Assembly: GCF_900100315.1 (NCBI RefSeq)
Contig: NZ_FNFF01000020.1
Span: 12,688-76,687 of the forward strand
Direction of reading: 5' to 3'
DNA: 64,000 nt
Source of the DNA: Streptomyces indicus
GTDB taxonomy: Bacteria; Actinomycetota; Actinomycetes; Streptomycetales; Streptomycetaceae
Shown here: positions 1-7,785 of the stretch, in pieces
How positions within the stretch are numbered: the first letter of the stretch is position 1
Layout: every line of letters begins with the position of its first letter
Translations under genes and position numbers: made by a program
Notes under the pieces: model-generated
Seen by the model: the letters and a program-made list of their open reading frames with translations, nothing else
Database searches by the model: none
Told to the model about the DNA's origin: nothing

Positions 1-90
1 GGGGCGCGGCGGCAGGGACCGCCGGTCGCGGGGCGCGGCGGCAGGGACTGCTGGTGGCCGGGGCGCGGCGGTTGCGGCCGTCGGCCCTTG
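1..90. repeat. GC-rich tandem repeat, about 3 units
   Basis: Three units of 29-30 bp begin at 1, 30 and 60. Each opens with GGGGCGCGGCGG, and the first two continue CAGGGAC. The third unit diverges after the core. The array is cut by the window edge, so its full length and whether it lies in a gene are unknown. Confidence 0.6.
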
Positions 91-110
91 GGCTCGCGGC
101 CGGGACCCCC

Positions 111-138
111 GGCTCGGGTCCGGGTCCGGATCCGAGCC
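111..138. terminator. Hairpin downstream of the hydrolase gene
   Basis: GGCTCGG and CCGAGCC arms continue inward through GTCCGG/CCGGAT, with one mismatch and a 2-nt loop. The hairpin lies 15 nt past the stop codon of the minus-strand hydrolase gene. There is no T-run, as is usual for Streptomyces terminators. Confidence 0.55.
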
Positions 139-152
139 GGGCGCCTCTCACC

Positions 153-1025
153 TCACCCGGTCAGCACCCCGTCAAGGAACGGCTCCACCACGGCCCGCCA
201 GCCCTCCGGCTGGTCGTAGTGCACCAGGTGGCCCGCGTCCGGGACCTCCGCGTACTCGCCGCGCGGCAGGACGCGCACCATCTCCTGGGCCTCGGCCCGG
301 CCCAGCTCGCCGTCCAGGCCGCGCACCACCAGCGTCGGGCAGCGCACCTGGGCGAGCTCTTCCCAGTGGGCGTCATAGACCCAGGTCTCCCGGGTGCGGA
401 GCATCTGCTCGCGGTCGAAGACGGGACGCCAGCCGTCCTCGGACTCGGTCATGACCTCGGCGTAGAAGGTGCCGCGCGCGGGGTTGGGGCGCTCGACCCA
501 GGGGTCGTCCTCACCGAACCACTTGCGGACGTCGGCGAGGGTGGCGAAGGGGACGGGCCAGGCCTCGAACCAGTCGGACCACTCGCGCTGCGAGGCGGCG
601 CCGAGCGCGGAGGCTCTCATGTCGCAGATGACGAGGCCGCTCACGAGGTCGGGGCGGCGGGCGGCGAGCTGCCAGGCGGTCAGGGCGCCCATGGAGTGGC
701 CGATGAGCACGGCCGGTGCGAGGTCGAGCTGGACGAGGGCGGCCTCGGCGTCCTCGACGTAGGCCTCGCGGGTGAAGGGGCCGCCGTCGGGCTTCTCGCT
801 CTGGCCGTGGCCCCGCTGATCGAGAGCTACCGCGCGGTGCCGCTCGGCGAGCCAGCGCGCGGTGCCGGCCCATTGCGAGGCGCGGCCCATTAAGCCGTGG
901 AGTAACAGCACGCCGGGCTGCCGCCCGAGCTCAGCGCGCTTCTGATCGTCCTTCGGAGGGTCGGCGAACTCCCAGGCGGCAAGGCGCACTCCGCCTGCTC
1001 CGGTCACGTCGATGCGCCGCACCAT
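153..1025 (-). CDS. Alpha/beta-fold hydrolase
   Basis: A serine hydrolase of the alpha/beta superfamily, 290 residues, with no signal peptide, so cytoplasmic; substrate unknown. The oxyanion-hole motif LLLHGLMG lies near residue 43. The nucleophile elbow GHSMG puts the catalytic Ser at about 111. A likely acid is the Asp of RGLDGEL near 238, and the catalytic His is in DAGHLVHY near 266. Residues 66-76 (ALDQRGHGQS) are typical of haloperoxidase/esterase-like members. I chose the ATG at 1025 because a GAGGGG ribosome site lies about 11 nt upstream; a GTG four codons earlier would sit on top of that site. It appears to be transcribed alone. Confidence 0.85.
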   Translation of the reverse strand: MVRRIDVTGAGGVRLAAWEFADPPKDDQKRAELGRQPGVLLLHGLMGRASQWAGTARWLAERHRAVALDQRGHGQSEKPDGGPFTREAYVEDAEAALVQLDLAPAVLIGHSMGALTAWQLAARRPDLVSGLVICDMRASALGAASQREWSDWFEAWPVPFATLADVRKWFGEDDPWVERPNPARGTFYAEVMTESEDGWRPVFDREQMLRTRETWVYDAHWEELAQVRCPTLVVRGLDGELGRAEAQEMVRVLPRGEYAEVPDAGHLVHYDQPEGWRAVVEPFLDGVLTG

Positions 1026-1305
1026 ACGCTTCCGCACCCCCCTCGCTCGGGCCTGCTGCCGTGCTGCTCCCCGTTGCGTGCCGCGGGTCCTGCCGTACGT
1101 CCCGGCGACGCACCGTCACGCTATCGAACTTCCATTCGAAGAGGCCGTCTCGCCGGGCAACACCCCTCGTTCGAGTGACCGCGCTCAAGGATTGACCGGC
1201 GCGGCCGAGGGGAGATCTTCTGCGGGAGGCGGACCGCTCGGGGAAACCGGTCCGACGGGGTTGACCTTGAGAGCTCGGGGCTCCAGGTCAGCGCAGGGGA
1301 GGACA

Positions 1306-1333
1306 GGCCCCGGCACCGCGAGGTGCCGGGGCC
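1306..1333. terminator. Perfect orphan hairpin
   Basis: The arms GGCCCCGGCACC and GGTGCCGGGGCC pair perfectly over 12 bp around the tetraloop GCGA. The element is about 280 nt from the start of the hydrolase gene and about 380 nt beyond the dmdR1 stop, so it belongs to neither obviously. Confidence 0.55.
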
Positions 1334-1632
1334 CTCTGCTGCGACGGGTCCGCGCGCGGCACCTGCGCCTGCCGCGCCGTGCCCGCTCGCCGCGCCGGTC
1401 GCGTCAGCCGCGCCGCGCGTGCGCCGGACTGCGGCGGGGCAGGCGTGCGCCGTCTCCGTACGGCGGGTTGTACGGCACATCCTCCCGCCCCTCCCTCACC
1501 GGTGCCCACGCGGTCAAGAGCCCTCAGGTCATATGCCCACCCGTCGCCCGACCGCCACCCCTCATCGAGGCGCTTCGCGCCGCACGTTCTTTTGGGACAG
1601 CCTCGCACTTAAATCGCCCGGGCGGGGCGGTT

Positions 1633-1659
1633 CCGGCCCTGAAACTTGGAAAGGGCCGG
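1633..1659 (-). terminator. Hairpin after dmdR1
   Basis: CCGGCCCT pairs with AGGGCCGG over 8 bp around an 11-nt loop. It lies 57 nt beyond the stop codon of the iron regulator on the minus strand and probably ends that transcript. The adjacent GGTTCAACTCC mimics a tRNA T-arm, but no acceptor or anticodon stem fits. Confidence 0.5.
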
Positions 1660-1704
1660 TTCAACTCCCGTGCCGCATGGGGCAGTTGAGGCCGTACGGG
1701 GTCG

Positions 1705-2424
1705 GTGCGACGGGGTCAGCGCTTCGCGACGAAGACGTGCGAGGCGACCTCGGCGTCCAGCTCCGCGGCCTCGCCGCTGCTGCCCACGAGTACTCCGCCG
1801 GCGGCCTGCGTCACGCTGACCACCGCGCCGGGCTGCACGCCCGCGCGCCGCAGCGTGTACATCAGCTGCGCGTCGGTCTGGATGGGCTCGCCGATCCGGC
1901 GCACGATGACCGTCTTGCCCTCGGTGCCCGGATCCAGGTCGGCCAGCGAGACCATGCCCTCGTCCAGGAAGGGGTCGGCCTCGGCCTTCTCGCCCAGCTC
2001 CTCCAGACCCGGGATCGGGTTCCCGTACGGGGACTCCGTGGGGTGGCGCAGGAGCTCCAGGACGCGGCGCTCCACGGCCTCGCTCATCACGTGCTCCCAG
2101 CGGCAGGCCTCCGCGTGCACCTGCTCCCACTCCAGGCCGATCACATCGACGAGCAGGCACTCCGCCAGGCGGTGCTTGCGCATCACGCGCGTGGCCAGCC
2201 TGCGGCCCTCGTCGGTCAGCTCCAGGTGCCGGTCCGCGGCGACGGAGACCAGGCCGTCGCGCTCCATGCGCGCGACCGTCTGGCTGACCGTCGGTCCGCT
2301 CTGGTCGAGCCGCTCGGCGATCCGGGCGCGCATGGGGACCACACCTTCCTCCTCGAGCTCGAGGATGGTGCGGAGATACATCTCCGTAGTGTCGATCAGT
2401 CCGGACATCCGTGCCCCTCGATGA
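1705..2424 (+). other. Possible adm-like antiparallel ORF over dmdR1
   Basis: An open frame of 239 codons runs on the opposite strand across the whole of dmdR1. In S. coelicolor an antiparallel gene named adm has been described over dmdR1 and implicated in siderophore and antibiotic control. The frame here is rich in Ser, Arg and Thr. Such frames are common by chance opposite high-GC genes, because the codon bias removes antisense stops, so conservation of position is the only argument for it. Confidence 0.2.
1716..2408 (-). CDS. dmdR1: Iron-dependent DtxR-family repressor (DmdR1/DesR type)
   Basis: A 230-residue DtxR/IdeR-type regulator that represses siderophore and iron-uptake genes when loaded with Fe(II). 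Residues 1-70 form the winged helix, about 71-140 the metal-binding dimer domain, and about 150-230 the SH3-like domain. Every metal ligand of Corynebacterium DtxR is present at the same number: Met10, His79, Glu83, His98, Cys102, Glu105 and His106. Cys102 favours iron over manganese specificity. The ATG at 2408 follows GAGGGG at a 6-nt spacing. In S. coelicolor the corresponding gene is dmdR1 (desR), beside the same SIS-domain gene found here. A likely target is the uptake operon at 57482. Alternative name: ideR-like regulator. Confidence 0.93.
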   Translation of the reverse strand: MSGLIDTTEMYLRTILELEEEGVVPMRARIAERLDQSGPTVSQTVARMERDGLVSVAADRHLELTDEGRRLATRVMRKHRLAECLLVDVIGLEWEQVHAEACRWEHVMSEAVERRVLELLRHPTESPYGNPIPGLEELGEKAEADPFLDEGMVSLADLDPGTEGKTVIVRRIGEPIQTDAQLMYTLRRAGVQPGAVVSVTQAAGGVLVGSSGEAAELDAEVASHVFVAKR

Positions 2425-2658
2425 AGTTTCGTCGCGTCGCGCTGGCCCTGACGTCAATTGTTACGCATTGCACTGACAACCGTGCCGCGCGGGAGATTCC
2501 CGGTCCGGCAAGACGCTCCCGTCGGTGCTGCCGGGGCGCTTTTCGCGGCCTTACGCTGCCTCCGTCCCGTATTGACTGCCGATTGACACGGGCCTGGTCC
2601 AGACCGCAACGTGATCCGCGGCACGTTGGCACCCACCCCCGGAAAGGGGCACCAGGCG

Positions 2659-3423
2659 ATGAGCCCTACGCGCGAGAACAAGCTCGCCGACCAGTACTTC
2701 GACGCGGCCATCGGGCTGCTCGAGCGGGTGCGCGACGAGGAGGCCGACGCCATCGCCGCGGCCGGCGGCCTGATCGCCGACACCGTCGAGGCGGGCGGCC
2801 GGCTCTTCGCCTTCGGCGCGGGCCACTCCTCGCTGGCGGCCCAGGACCTGGTGTACCGGGCGGGCGGACTCGCCCTGATGAACCTGCTCGCCGTGCCCGG
2901 CGTGGTCGGCGTGGACGTGATGCCGGCGACGCTCGGCTCGGCCCTGGAGCGGGTGGACGGCCTCGCGGGCGCGGTCCTCGACTCCTCGCCCGCGCAACCC
3001 GGCGACGTCCTGGTGATCATCTCCCTGTCGGGCCGCAACGCCCTGCCGGTCGAGATGGCCATGAACGCCCAGGCGCTGGGGCTGCGCGTGATCGGCGTGA
3101 CCTCGGTGGCGTACGCCTCGGAGACCCGCTCGCGCCACATCTCCGGTACGTACCTCAAGGACCACTGCGACGTCGTGCTCGACAGCAAGATCGCGGTCGG
3201 GGACGCGGAGCTGACGACGGAGGGCATCGAGGCCCCCTTCGCCCCGGCCTCGACCGTGGTCACCAGCGCACTCCTCCAGGCCACCCTGGCATCCGCCGCC
3301 GGCGAACTGGTCGCCCGCGGCATCGAGCCGCCGCTGCTGCGCTCGGGCAACGTGGACGGCGGCCACGAGTGGAACGGCCGCATCCTGACCGAGTACGGGG
3401 ACCGGATCTTCTACCGGCACTGA
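2659..3423 (+). CDS. SIS domain protein (UPF0309 family)
   Basis: A 254-residue sugar-isomerase (SIS) fold protein that probably binds a phosphosugar in the cytoplasm; its substrate is not known. The phosphosugar loop FGAGHSSLAAQD lies near residues 52-63 and the second SIS signature LVIISLSGRN near 117-126, as in YfeU/UPF0309 proteins. The full domain is present with no extra module. I use the ATG at 2659 because GGAAAGGGG lies about 10 nt upstream; an ATG 16 codons earlier has no such site. The gene is divergent from dmdR1 with about 250 nt between starts. The pairing with dmdR1 is the same as in S. coelicolor, but I see no iron box, so an iron link is only inference. Confidence 0.88.
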   Translation: MSPTRENKLADQYFDAAIGLLERVRDEEADAIAAAGGLIADTVEAGGRLFAFGAGHSSLAAQDLVYRAGGLALMNLLAVPGVVGVDVMPATLGSALERVDGLAGAVLDSSPAQPGDVLVIISLSGRNALPVEMAMNAQALGLRVIGVTSVAYASETRSRHISGTYLKDHCDVVLDSKIAVGDAELTTEGIEAPFAPASTVVTSALLQATLASAAGELVARGIEPPLLRSGNVDGGHEWNGRILTEYGDRIFYRH

Positions 3424-3581
3424 GGCGGGGGCGTACGCGCATCCCGGGCCCGCCTCCGTGCCGGGCACGGGGCCGTCACTCGGATGTCAAGCCGCACGTA
3501 CCGGGGCGCGGGGCGGGCCGCACTTGACCCCGCCCAACCCGTACCGCCTCACCCGCCCGACGCGCCGCCCGCGCTACCGCC

Positions 3582-5030
3582 TCACCCGCCCGCCGAACCG
3601 AGCCCCGCCAGATCCACCGCCGCCGCCACCCGCACCGCCACGCTCTCCGCGTACGCCGCGTCCGAGCGCTCGAACGCCGGCCGGCTGCCGCTGCGCAGGA
3701 AGCTCACCACGCCGAGCGTGCGGCCGCGGCTGCGCAGCACCGCGCACAGCGCGTGCACCGTCGTGTCCGGCCACTGGCGCGCCGTGGCCCAGCCCTTCGC
3801 GGCCTCCGCCGAAGCCGCCCCCGCCGAGGCCCGCACCGAACCGGTGCGCTGGACGCACTGCAACGCAGGGTGCCCCTCCGGGTAGCGCACGGGCAGACCG
3901 GCGGCCGCCACCGGCAGCACCGGACCCGGCGACCCGACCGGACTGGCCGCCGCCCGCACCAGGCGCGGCGGTTCGAGCGAGGAGGCCAGATCGATCAGCG
4001 CGTGGTCGGCGAAGCCCGCGAGCGCGAAGTCCAGATGGACCGTCGCCGCCTCCATCGGGTCCTCGCACTCCCCCGCCGCGCGCCCGGCACGGTGCAACTG
4101 ATTGCTGCGGAAGCGCAGTTGGGCCGCCTCCTGCTCGATGACCTTCGCCTCGGTCACGTCCTGGAACAGCCAGCCCACCCCCAGCGGCACCGGCTCCTCG
4201 GCCAACGGCGAACCGAGCCGCAGGAAACCGCTGCGCCAGCACCGCCGCTCCCCCGCACCGGAGGACCCGCTGCCGCGCACCGACACCCACAGCTCCGCGG
4301 GAGCCGGGGGCGCCCCTTCGGCCAGCACATGCGTGAGCGCGCTCTCCAACTCCTCGACGCCCTGCGACAGAAGCTCACCGAGCGGCCGCCCGAGCACCGC
4401 CGTACGCCCCACGCCGAGCGCCCGCGCCGCATGCGCGTTCACCACGGCGGGCCGCAGGTCCGCGTCCACGAGCACGACACCCCACGACGCGTCGTCGAAC
4501 AGCGCCTCGCTCAAAGCGATGGACCGCTCCAGATCGATCTGCGCGTGCACCTCGCTGAACGCGCAGTACAGACCGGCGGGCTTGCCGTCCGGACCGGGCA
4601 CGGCCGCCGACTGCGTCCGCACGAGCACCCGCCCGCCGTCCTTCGTGACCAGCGCGAACTCGTGCACCTGCCGGCCCGGCGCGTGCATCGCCGCGAGCAG
4701 CCGGCCCTCGATCTCGTCCGCGTCCGCCGTCCGCACCGCCCAGCCCGCGAACCCGCGCCGCCCCACGGCGTCCTCGGCACTCCAGCCGAGAATGCGGGCC
4801 GCCTCACGGTTCCAGTGCGTGACCACACCGTCCGCATCGAAGGCGCACAGCGCCGCGTCCATCCCGTCGAGCAACGCCGCAAGCAGCTCCGCCGATCCGG
4901 GCCCGCTGCCGCCGGGCCCCTGGGAACCGCCCGAACCACCACCTGGCGTCCCGGAGTTGCCGCCCGAGCCCTCGTCCGGGTTCTCGGGGTCCATGGGCTG
5001 CGCAGTTCCGCTGCGCCGGGAAGCACTCAC
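3582..5030 (-). CDS. PAS-PAS-GAF sensory protein without output domain
   Basis: A soluble sensory protein of 482 residues. After a Gly/Pro-rich start come a first PAS domain at about 35-150 (FDADGVVTHWNREAARILGW), a second at about 165-300 (VLVDADLRPAVVNAHAARAL) and a C-terminal GAF-like domain at about 330-480. There is no histidine kinase, PP2C, GGDEF or DNA-binding module, although PAS/GAF arrays in Streptomyces usually end in a kinase or SpoIIE-type phosphatase. The GTG at 5030 is chosen because GGGGGTAG precedes it by about 7 nt; a longer ATG form would start 42 codons upstream without a ribosome site. It may work with a separate partner protein. The ligand is unknown. Confidence 0.8.
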   Translation of the reverse strand: MSASRRSGTAQPMDPENPDEGSGGNSGTPGGGSGGSQGPGGSGPGSAELLAALLDGMDAALCAFDADGVVTHWNREAARILGWSAEDAVGRRGFAGWAVRTADADEIEGRLLAAMHAPGRQVHEFALVTKDGGRVLVRTQSAAVPGPDGKPAGLYCAFSEVHAQIDLERSIALSEALFDDASWGVVLVDADLRPAVVNAHAARALGVGRTAVLGRPLGELLSQGVEELESALTHVLAEGAPPAPAELWVSVRGSGSSGAGERRCWRSGFLRLGSPLAEEPVPLGVGWLFQDVTEAKVIEQEAAQLRFRSNQLHRAGRAAGECEDPMEAATVHLDFALAGFADHALIDLASSLEPPRLVRAAASPVGSPGPVLPVAAAGLPVRYPEGHPALQCVQRTGSVRASAGAASAEAAKGWATARQWPDTTVHALCAVLRSRGRTLGVVSFLRSGSRPAFERSDAAYAESVAVRVAAAVDLAGLGSAGG

Positions 5031-5220
5031 CTGACTACCCCCTGCAGGTCGAGTCCATCGGTCGGCTTGCACCGCACACAGATCATTCAACTCGAACGTG
5101 ACGCAGCCCACACCAGGTTCGCCGAAATCGTTGCGCCCCGGAAACGTCCCGGCCACAACGCACGGAAGCGCACGGCCCGTTCACGAGCACACCCCACCCC
5201 TCCCGTGCCAGTCTGCCGCC

Positions 5221-5793
5221 ATGACCATCGTCGTCCGCCCGGCCTCCGTCTTCGAGGACGTGGCCGCCGTCATCGGCCCCAAGTCGCCCACCGCGAACGT
5301 GTGCTTCTGCCTGAGCTACCGCATCCCCTCCAAGCTCAACAACGAGCTGCGCGGCCCGGCCCGCGCGGACTACGTCGCGGACCTGTGCCGCGAAGATCCA
5401 CCCCCGGGTGTCCTCGCGTACGAGGACGAAACACCGGTCGGCTGGGCCGCCGTGGCCCCCCGCACGGCCACGACCTTCGCCCGCAACCGCAAGATCCCGC
5501 ACGTGGACGACCTCCCGGTCTGGTCCCTGTGGTGCATCCGCGTCCGCCCCGGCCACCGCAAGCAGGGCATCTCCCACGCCCTGATCGAGGGAGCGGTGCA
5601 CTTCGCCCGCACCCGGGGCGCCCCGGCGATCGAGGCGTACCCGCTGGACAACGGTGACGCCCGGGTCGATCTGACGATGGCGTACGCAGGCATCCGCAAG
5701 AACTTCGAGCGCGCCGGCTTCACATGGGCGGCGGACACGACGTCGGTGCTGGCGGGGCACCCGAGGATTCTGATGCGGCTTGACCTGCGGTGA
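5221..5793 (+). CDS. GNAT-family N-acetyltransferase
   Basis: A 190-residue acetyl-CoA-dependent N-acetyltransferase of the GNAT fold, cytoplasmic; acceptor unknown. The acetyl-CoA pyrophosphate-binding segment (motif A) is WSLWCIRVRPGHRKQGISHA near residues 101-120. Two Cys sit close together in the N-terminal part (VCFCLSY, near 33-39), which is unusual and typical of a sub-family seen in actinobacteria. The start at 5221 is the first Met that fits the domain; an upstream in-frame Met would add 41 Pro-rich, non-homologous residues. It is divergent from the PAS-GAF gene and is followed by the structured transcript at 5837-6077. Confidence 0.82.
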   Translation: MTIVVRPASVFEDVAAVIGPKSPTANVCFCLSYRIPSKLNNELRGPARADYVADLCREDPPPGVLAYEDETPVGWAAVAPRTATTFARNRKIPHVDDLPVWSLWCIRVRPGHRKQGISHALIEGAVHFARTRGAPAIEAYPLDNGDARVDLTMAYAGIRKNFERAGFTWAADTTSVLAGHPRILMRLDLR

Positions 5794-5836
5794 TGCCGCT
5801 TTTCCTGGCCCGTGGGCAAACTTGCGGAAAAACCGG

Positions 5837-5865
5837 TTGAAGCCGCACCGGAGCCTTCCTAGTGT
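5837..5865 (+). promoter_or_regulatory. Strong sigma-HrdB-like promoter
   Basis: The -35 box TTGAAG (5837-5842) and the -10 box TAGTGT (5860-5865) are 17 nt apart, which places a start near 5872. It is among the best vegetative promoters visible in the window, and the first thing downstream is a 12-codon ORF. Confidence 0.65.
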
Positions 5866-5898
5866 GTGGGGCACACGAGAAGGGAGGTGGTTCGGCAG

Positions 5899-5937
5899 AT
5901 GACAAAGAACCGGACGCGTGAGGTGACTGCGGGCTAG
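5899..5937 (+). CDS. 12-residue leader-like peptide
   Basis: A 13-codon ORF (MTKNRTREVTAG, stop TAG) preceded by GGGAGG at 5882-5887, 11 nt before the ATG. It lies near the 5' end of the predicted transcript, and its last codons form one arm of two alternative RNA stems. The size and placement suggest a regulatory peptide whose translation controls folding, or a fortuitous ORF in a non-coding RNA. No function is known to me. Confidence 0.4.
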   Translation: MTKNRTREVTAG

Positions 5938-6020
5938 CGGCCCGCCGCCACACACAAGTGCGGTGCCGGACCAGCGCGGGAGCGATCCGCGCAGCCGGCC
6001 CAATCCCAGCAGTCACCCGA

Positions 6021-6077
6021 CCCGCGGTCTCGCCGGTACGTCCGGCCGGCTCCCCCAGGGGATCCCGAGACCGCGGG
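6021..6077 (+). terminator. Terminator of the structured transcript
   Basis: The arms CCCGCGGTCTCG (6021-6032) and CGAGACCGCGGG (6066-6077) are perfectly complementary over 12 bp. The 33-nt loop between them holds further small dyads. The hairpin stands 83 nt before the convergent stop codon of the permease gene and could also serve that gene. Confidence 0.6.
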
Positions 6078-6159
6078 TCGTCTGCGTATGCGCCAAGCAC
6101 ACCGTGTACGCCGTCCCGTACGCGTCCACGCATCCCTGCTCGTCCGCGTACGGAAACCC

Positions 6160-7785
6160 TCAGCCCTTGCTGACCGCCACCAGAATCTCCGGCAGCCGCG
6201 CCGCCGCGACCGGTGCCGAGAAGTGCAGGCCCAGGCGGGCGACTGCCCAGCCGTAGACCGTGCCAATCGGGAGCAGGAGCCAGGCGAGGGGGGCGTGGCC
6301 TGCGGCGTGGAGCCAGATCGTGAAGGCCAGGATCGGGGCGCACAGCAGGGTTGCGGCGAGCATGCCGCCGAAGATGGAGATCCAGGCGAGGCCGGCCTGG
6401 CCCGGGGCGACGTTCTTGTAGCCCTCCTGCGGGATCGAGTAGGGGAAGCGGGCCGAGCACCAGAAGCCGGTCGCGAGCATCGCGCCGAGCAGGGCGAAGG
6501 AGAGGCCGAGTGCCTCGGGCAGGGTGCGCCAGTCGCCGATGACCGCGGTGGTCAGGGTGGTGACGAGGACCGAGTACGGGATGGTGATCACGGCCAGGGC
6601 GAGGCCGCGGGCGCGGAGTTCGGTGTACGCGTCGCGCGGGGTGCTGATCGTCTGGGCGACCATCCAGAAGGCCGAGCTGTCCTGGCCGAACTGGTTGTAC
6701 ATGAGGATGCCGAGCATCCCGGCGGCGAAGCAGGCGAAGTAGACGGAGCCGGTGCCCTGGAGTGCGTTGAAGAGCGGGACGATCAGGCCGATGGCGAGTG
6801 AGGTGACCCAGGCGGCCTTGGTCTTGGGCTCGCGCCAGACGTAGCGCAGGGTGCGTTCCATGACGGTGCCGGTGCGGTCGGCGGGCAGGAAGCGGCTGAG
6901 GCCGTGGGCGCGGGCGCGGGCGCGGGTGGGTTCGGCGGCCTGGAGGGTGGAGCCGTCGGGCGTGGTCATGAGGCGGGTGAGGCTGCGCTGCCAGTACGCG
7001 ATGAGGGCGGCCAGGAGTGCGGCGCACAGGGCGAGTTGGAGGAGGCCCGTGCCGTACGAGCCTTGCGAGACGGAGTCGACCGCGGCGAGGGCGGAGGCGG
7101 GTGGGATCCAGCGGACCACGGCCGCGACCGGGTCGAGGGCGTCGAGGCCGCCGGCGCGGCCGAGGCTCTGGGCGCCGAAGTTGACGACCTGGATGCCGAC
7201 GGCGATCACGAGTCCGCTGAGCACGGCGAGGTCGCGGCCCTTGCGGCTGGAGAGCAGCCGCAGGTTGGCGGAGGCGACGGTACGGGCGAGGGCCACGCAG
7301 GTCAGGAGGGTGAGGGCGAGCGCGGCGAGGCCGGTGAGGACGGCGGCCGTGCCGTGTGCGAGGGCCACGACGGAGCCGGCGGCGAGGCAGAGCGTGAAGA
7401 GCGGTCCGATGCCGACGAGGGAGCTGACGAGCAGTGCGCGGACCAGGGGGCGCGGGCGCAGCGGGAGCATCACCAGGCGGGTGGCGTCGAGGGTTTCGTC
7501 GCCGCTGGGGAAGAACAGCGGCATGAAGGTCCAGCCGAGCGCGAGGACGGCGGCGAGCAGCACGACGAGGGTGGCGGCGTGTTCGTTGCCGCGCAGCACG
7601 ATCAGGCCGAGCAGTTGGAGGGCGGCGAAGAGCAGGGTGAGGACGACGGAGGCGAGGTAGGCGGCGCGGCGTCCGGCGGACTGGCGCAGGCCGTTGCGCA
7701 GGAGGGAGAGCTTCAGGCGGACGAAGGTGGCGGTCAGGTGGGAGGGGCGTGCCGTTTGCCGCTCGTCCGCGGTCGGGGCCGTCAT
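6160..7785 (-). CDS. ABC transporter permease, multi-spanning
   Basis: An integral membrane protein of 541 residues with about ten or more hydrophobic segments, encoded directly after its ATPase, so probably the membrane half of an exporter. No periplasmic-binding partner is nearby. The start at 7785 is the ATG that overlaps the ATPase stop as ATGA; an upstream extension in the same frame is Arg/Pro-rich read-through. The N-terminal cytoplasmic residues 1-25 lead into the first TM segment near 40-60. The substrate cannot be told from the sequence; permeases of this large actinobacterial type are usually annotated only as ABC-2-like. Transcription should run from the ATPase promoter. Confidence 0.85.
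   Translation of the reverse strand: MTAPTADERQTARPSHLTATFVRLKLSLLRNGLRQSAGRRAAYLASVVLTLLFAALQLLGLIVLRGNEHAATLVVLLAAVLALGWTFMPLFFPSGDETLDATRLVMLPLRPRPLVRALLVSSLVGIGPLFTLCLAAGSVVALAHGTAAVLTGLAALALTLLTCVALARTVASANLRLLSSRKGRDLAVLSGLVIAVGIQVVNFGAQSLGRAGGLDALDPVAAVVRWIPPASALAAVDSVSQGSYGTGLLQLALCAALLAALIAYWQRSLTRLMTTPDGSTLQAAEPTRARARAHGLSRFLPADRTGTVMERTLRYVWREPKTKAAWVTSLAIGLIVPLFNALQGTGSVYFACFAAGMLGILMYNQFGQDSSAFWMVAQTISTPRDAYTELRARGLALAVITIPYSVLVTTLTTAVIGDWRTLPEALGLSFALLGAMLATGFWCSARFPYSIPQEGYKNVAPGQAGLAWISIFGGMLAATLLCAPILAFTIWLHAAGHAPLAWLLLPIGTVYGWAVARLGLHFSAPVAAARLPEILVAVSKG

Larger units (their letters stand above)
1026..1715. other. 690-nt stretch without a convincing gene
   Basis: No frame here has a credible start, ribosome site and codon pattern together. 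The stretch holds two strong hairpins (1306-1333 and 1633-1659) and a TCGAA-rich dyad near 1126-1141. The first hairpin looks like the terminator of a transcript that I cannot assign. Confidence 0.5.
5872..6077 (+). ncRNA. Candidate structured small RNA or leader transcript
   Basis: About 205 nt between a promoter and a terminator, with no normal gene. A 9-bp stem pairs 5922-5930 (GGTGACTGC) with 6009-6017 (GCAGTCACC). Inside it lie a nested hairpin, 5965-5969 with 5995-5999 enclosing GCGCGG/CCGCGC (5974-5979 with 5987-5992), and a competing hairpin 5929-5945 (GCGGGC/GCCCGC) whose loop holds the stop codon of the small ORF. The 9-bp stem and the competing hairpin share bases 5929-5930, so they may exclude each other, as in attenuators. 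I know no Rfam family with this layout. The next gene is convergent, so this does not look like a leader for a downstream gene. Confidence 0.45.

Noticed and set aside
54..893. Long open frame opposite the alpha/beta hydrolase gene
   Set aside because: It is a shadow of the hydrolase: no ribosome site, no family resemblance, and it follows the third-position GC pattern of the other strand.
1121..1480. Small minus-strand ORF upstream of the orphan hairpin (MCRTTRRTETAH..)
   Set aside because: A G-rich tract touches the ATG without proper spacing, composition is low-complexity, and there is no sign of conservation; not enough to call.
1590..1690. tRNA-like T-arm (GGTTCAACTCC) near 1659-1669
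   Set aside because: No acceptor stem, D-arm or anticodon arm can be paired around it on either strand; the bases are better explained by the hairpin at 1633-1659.
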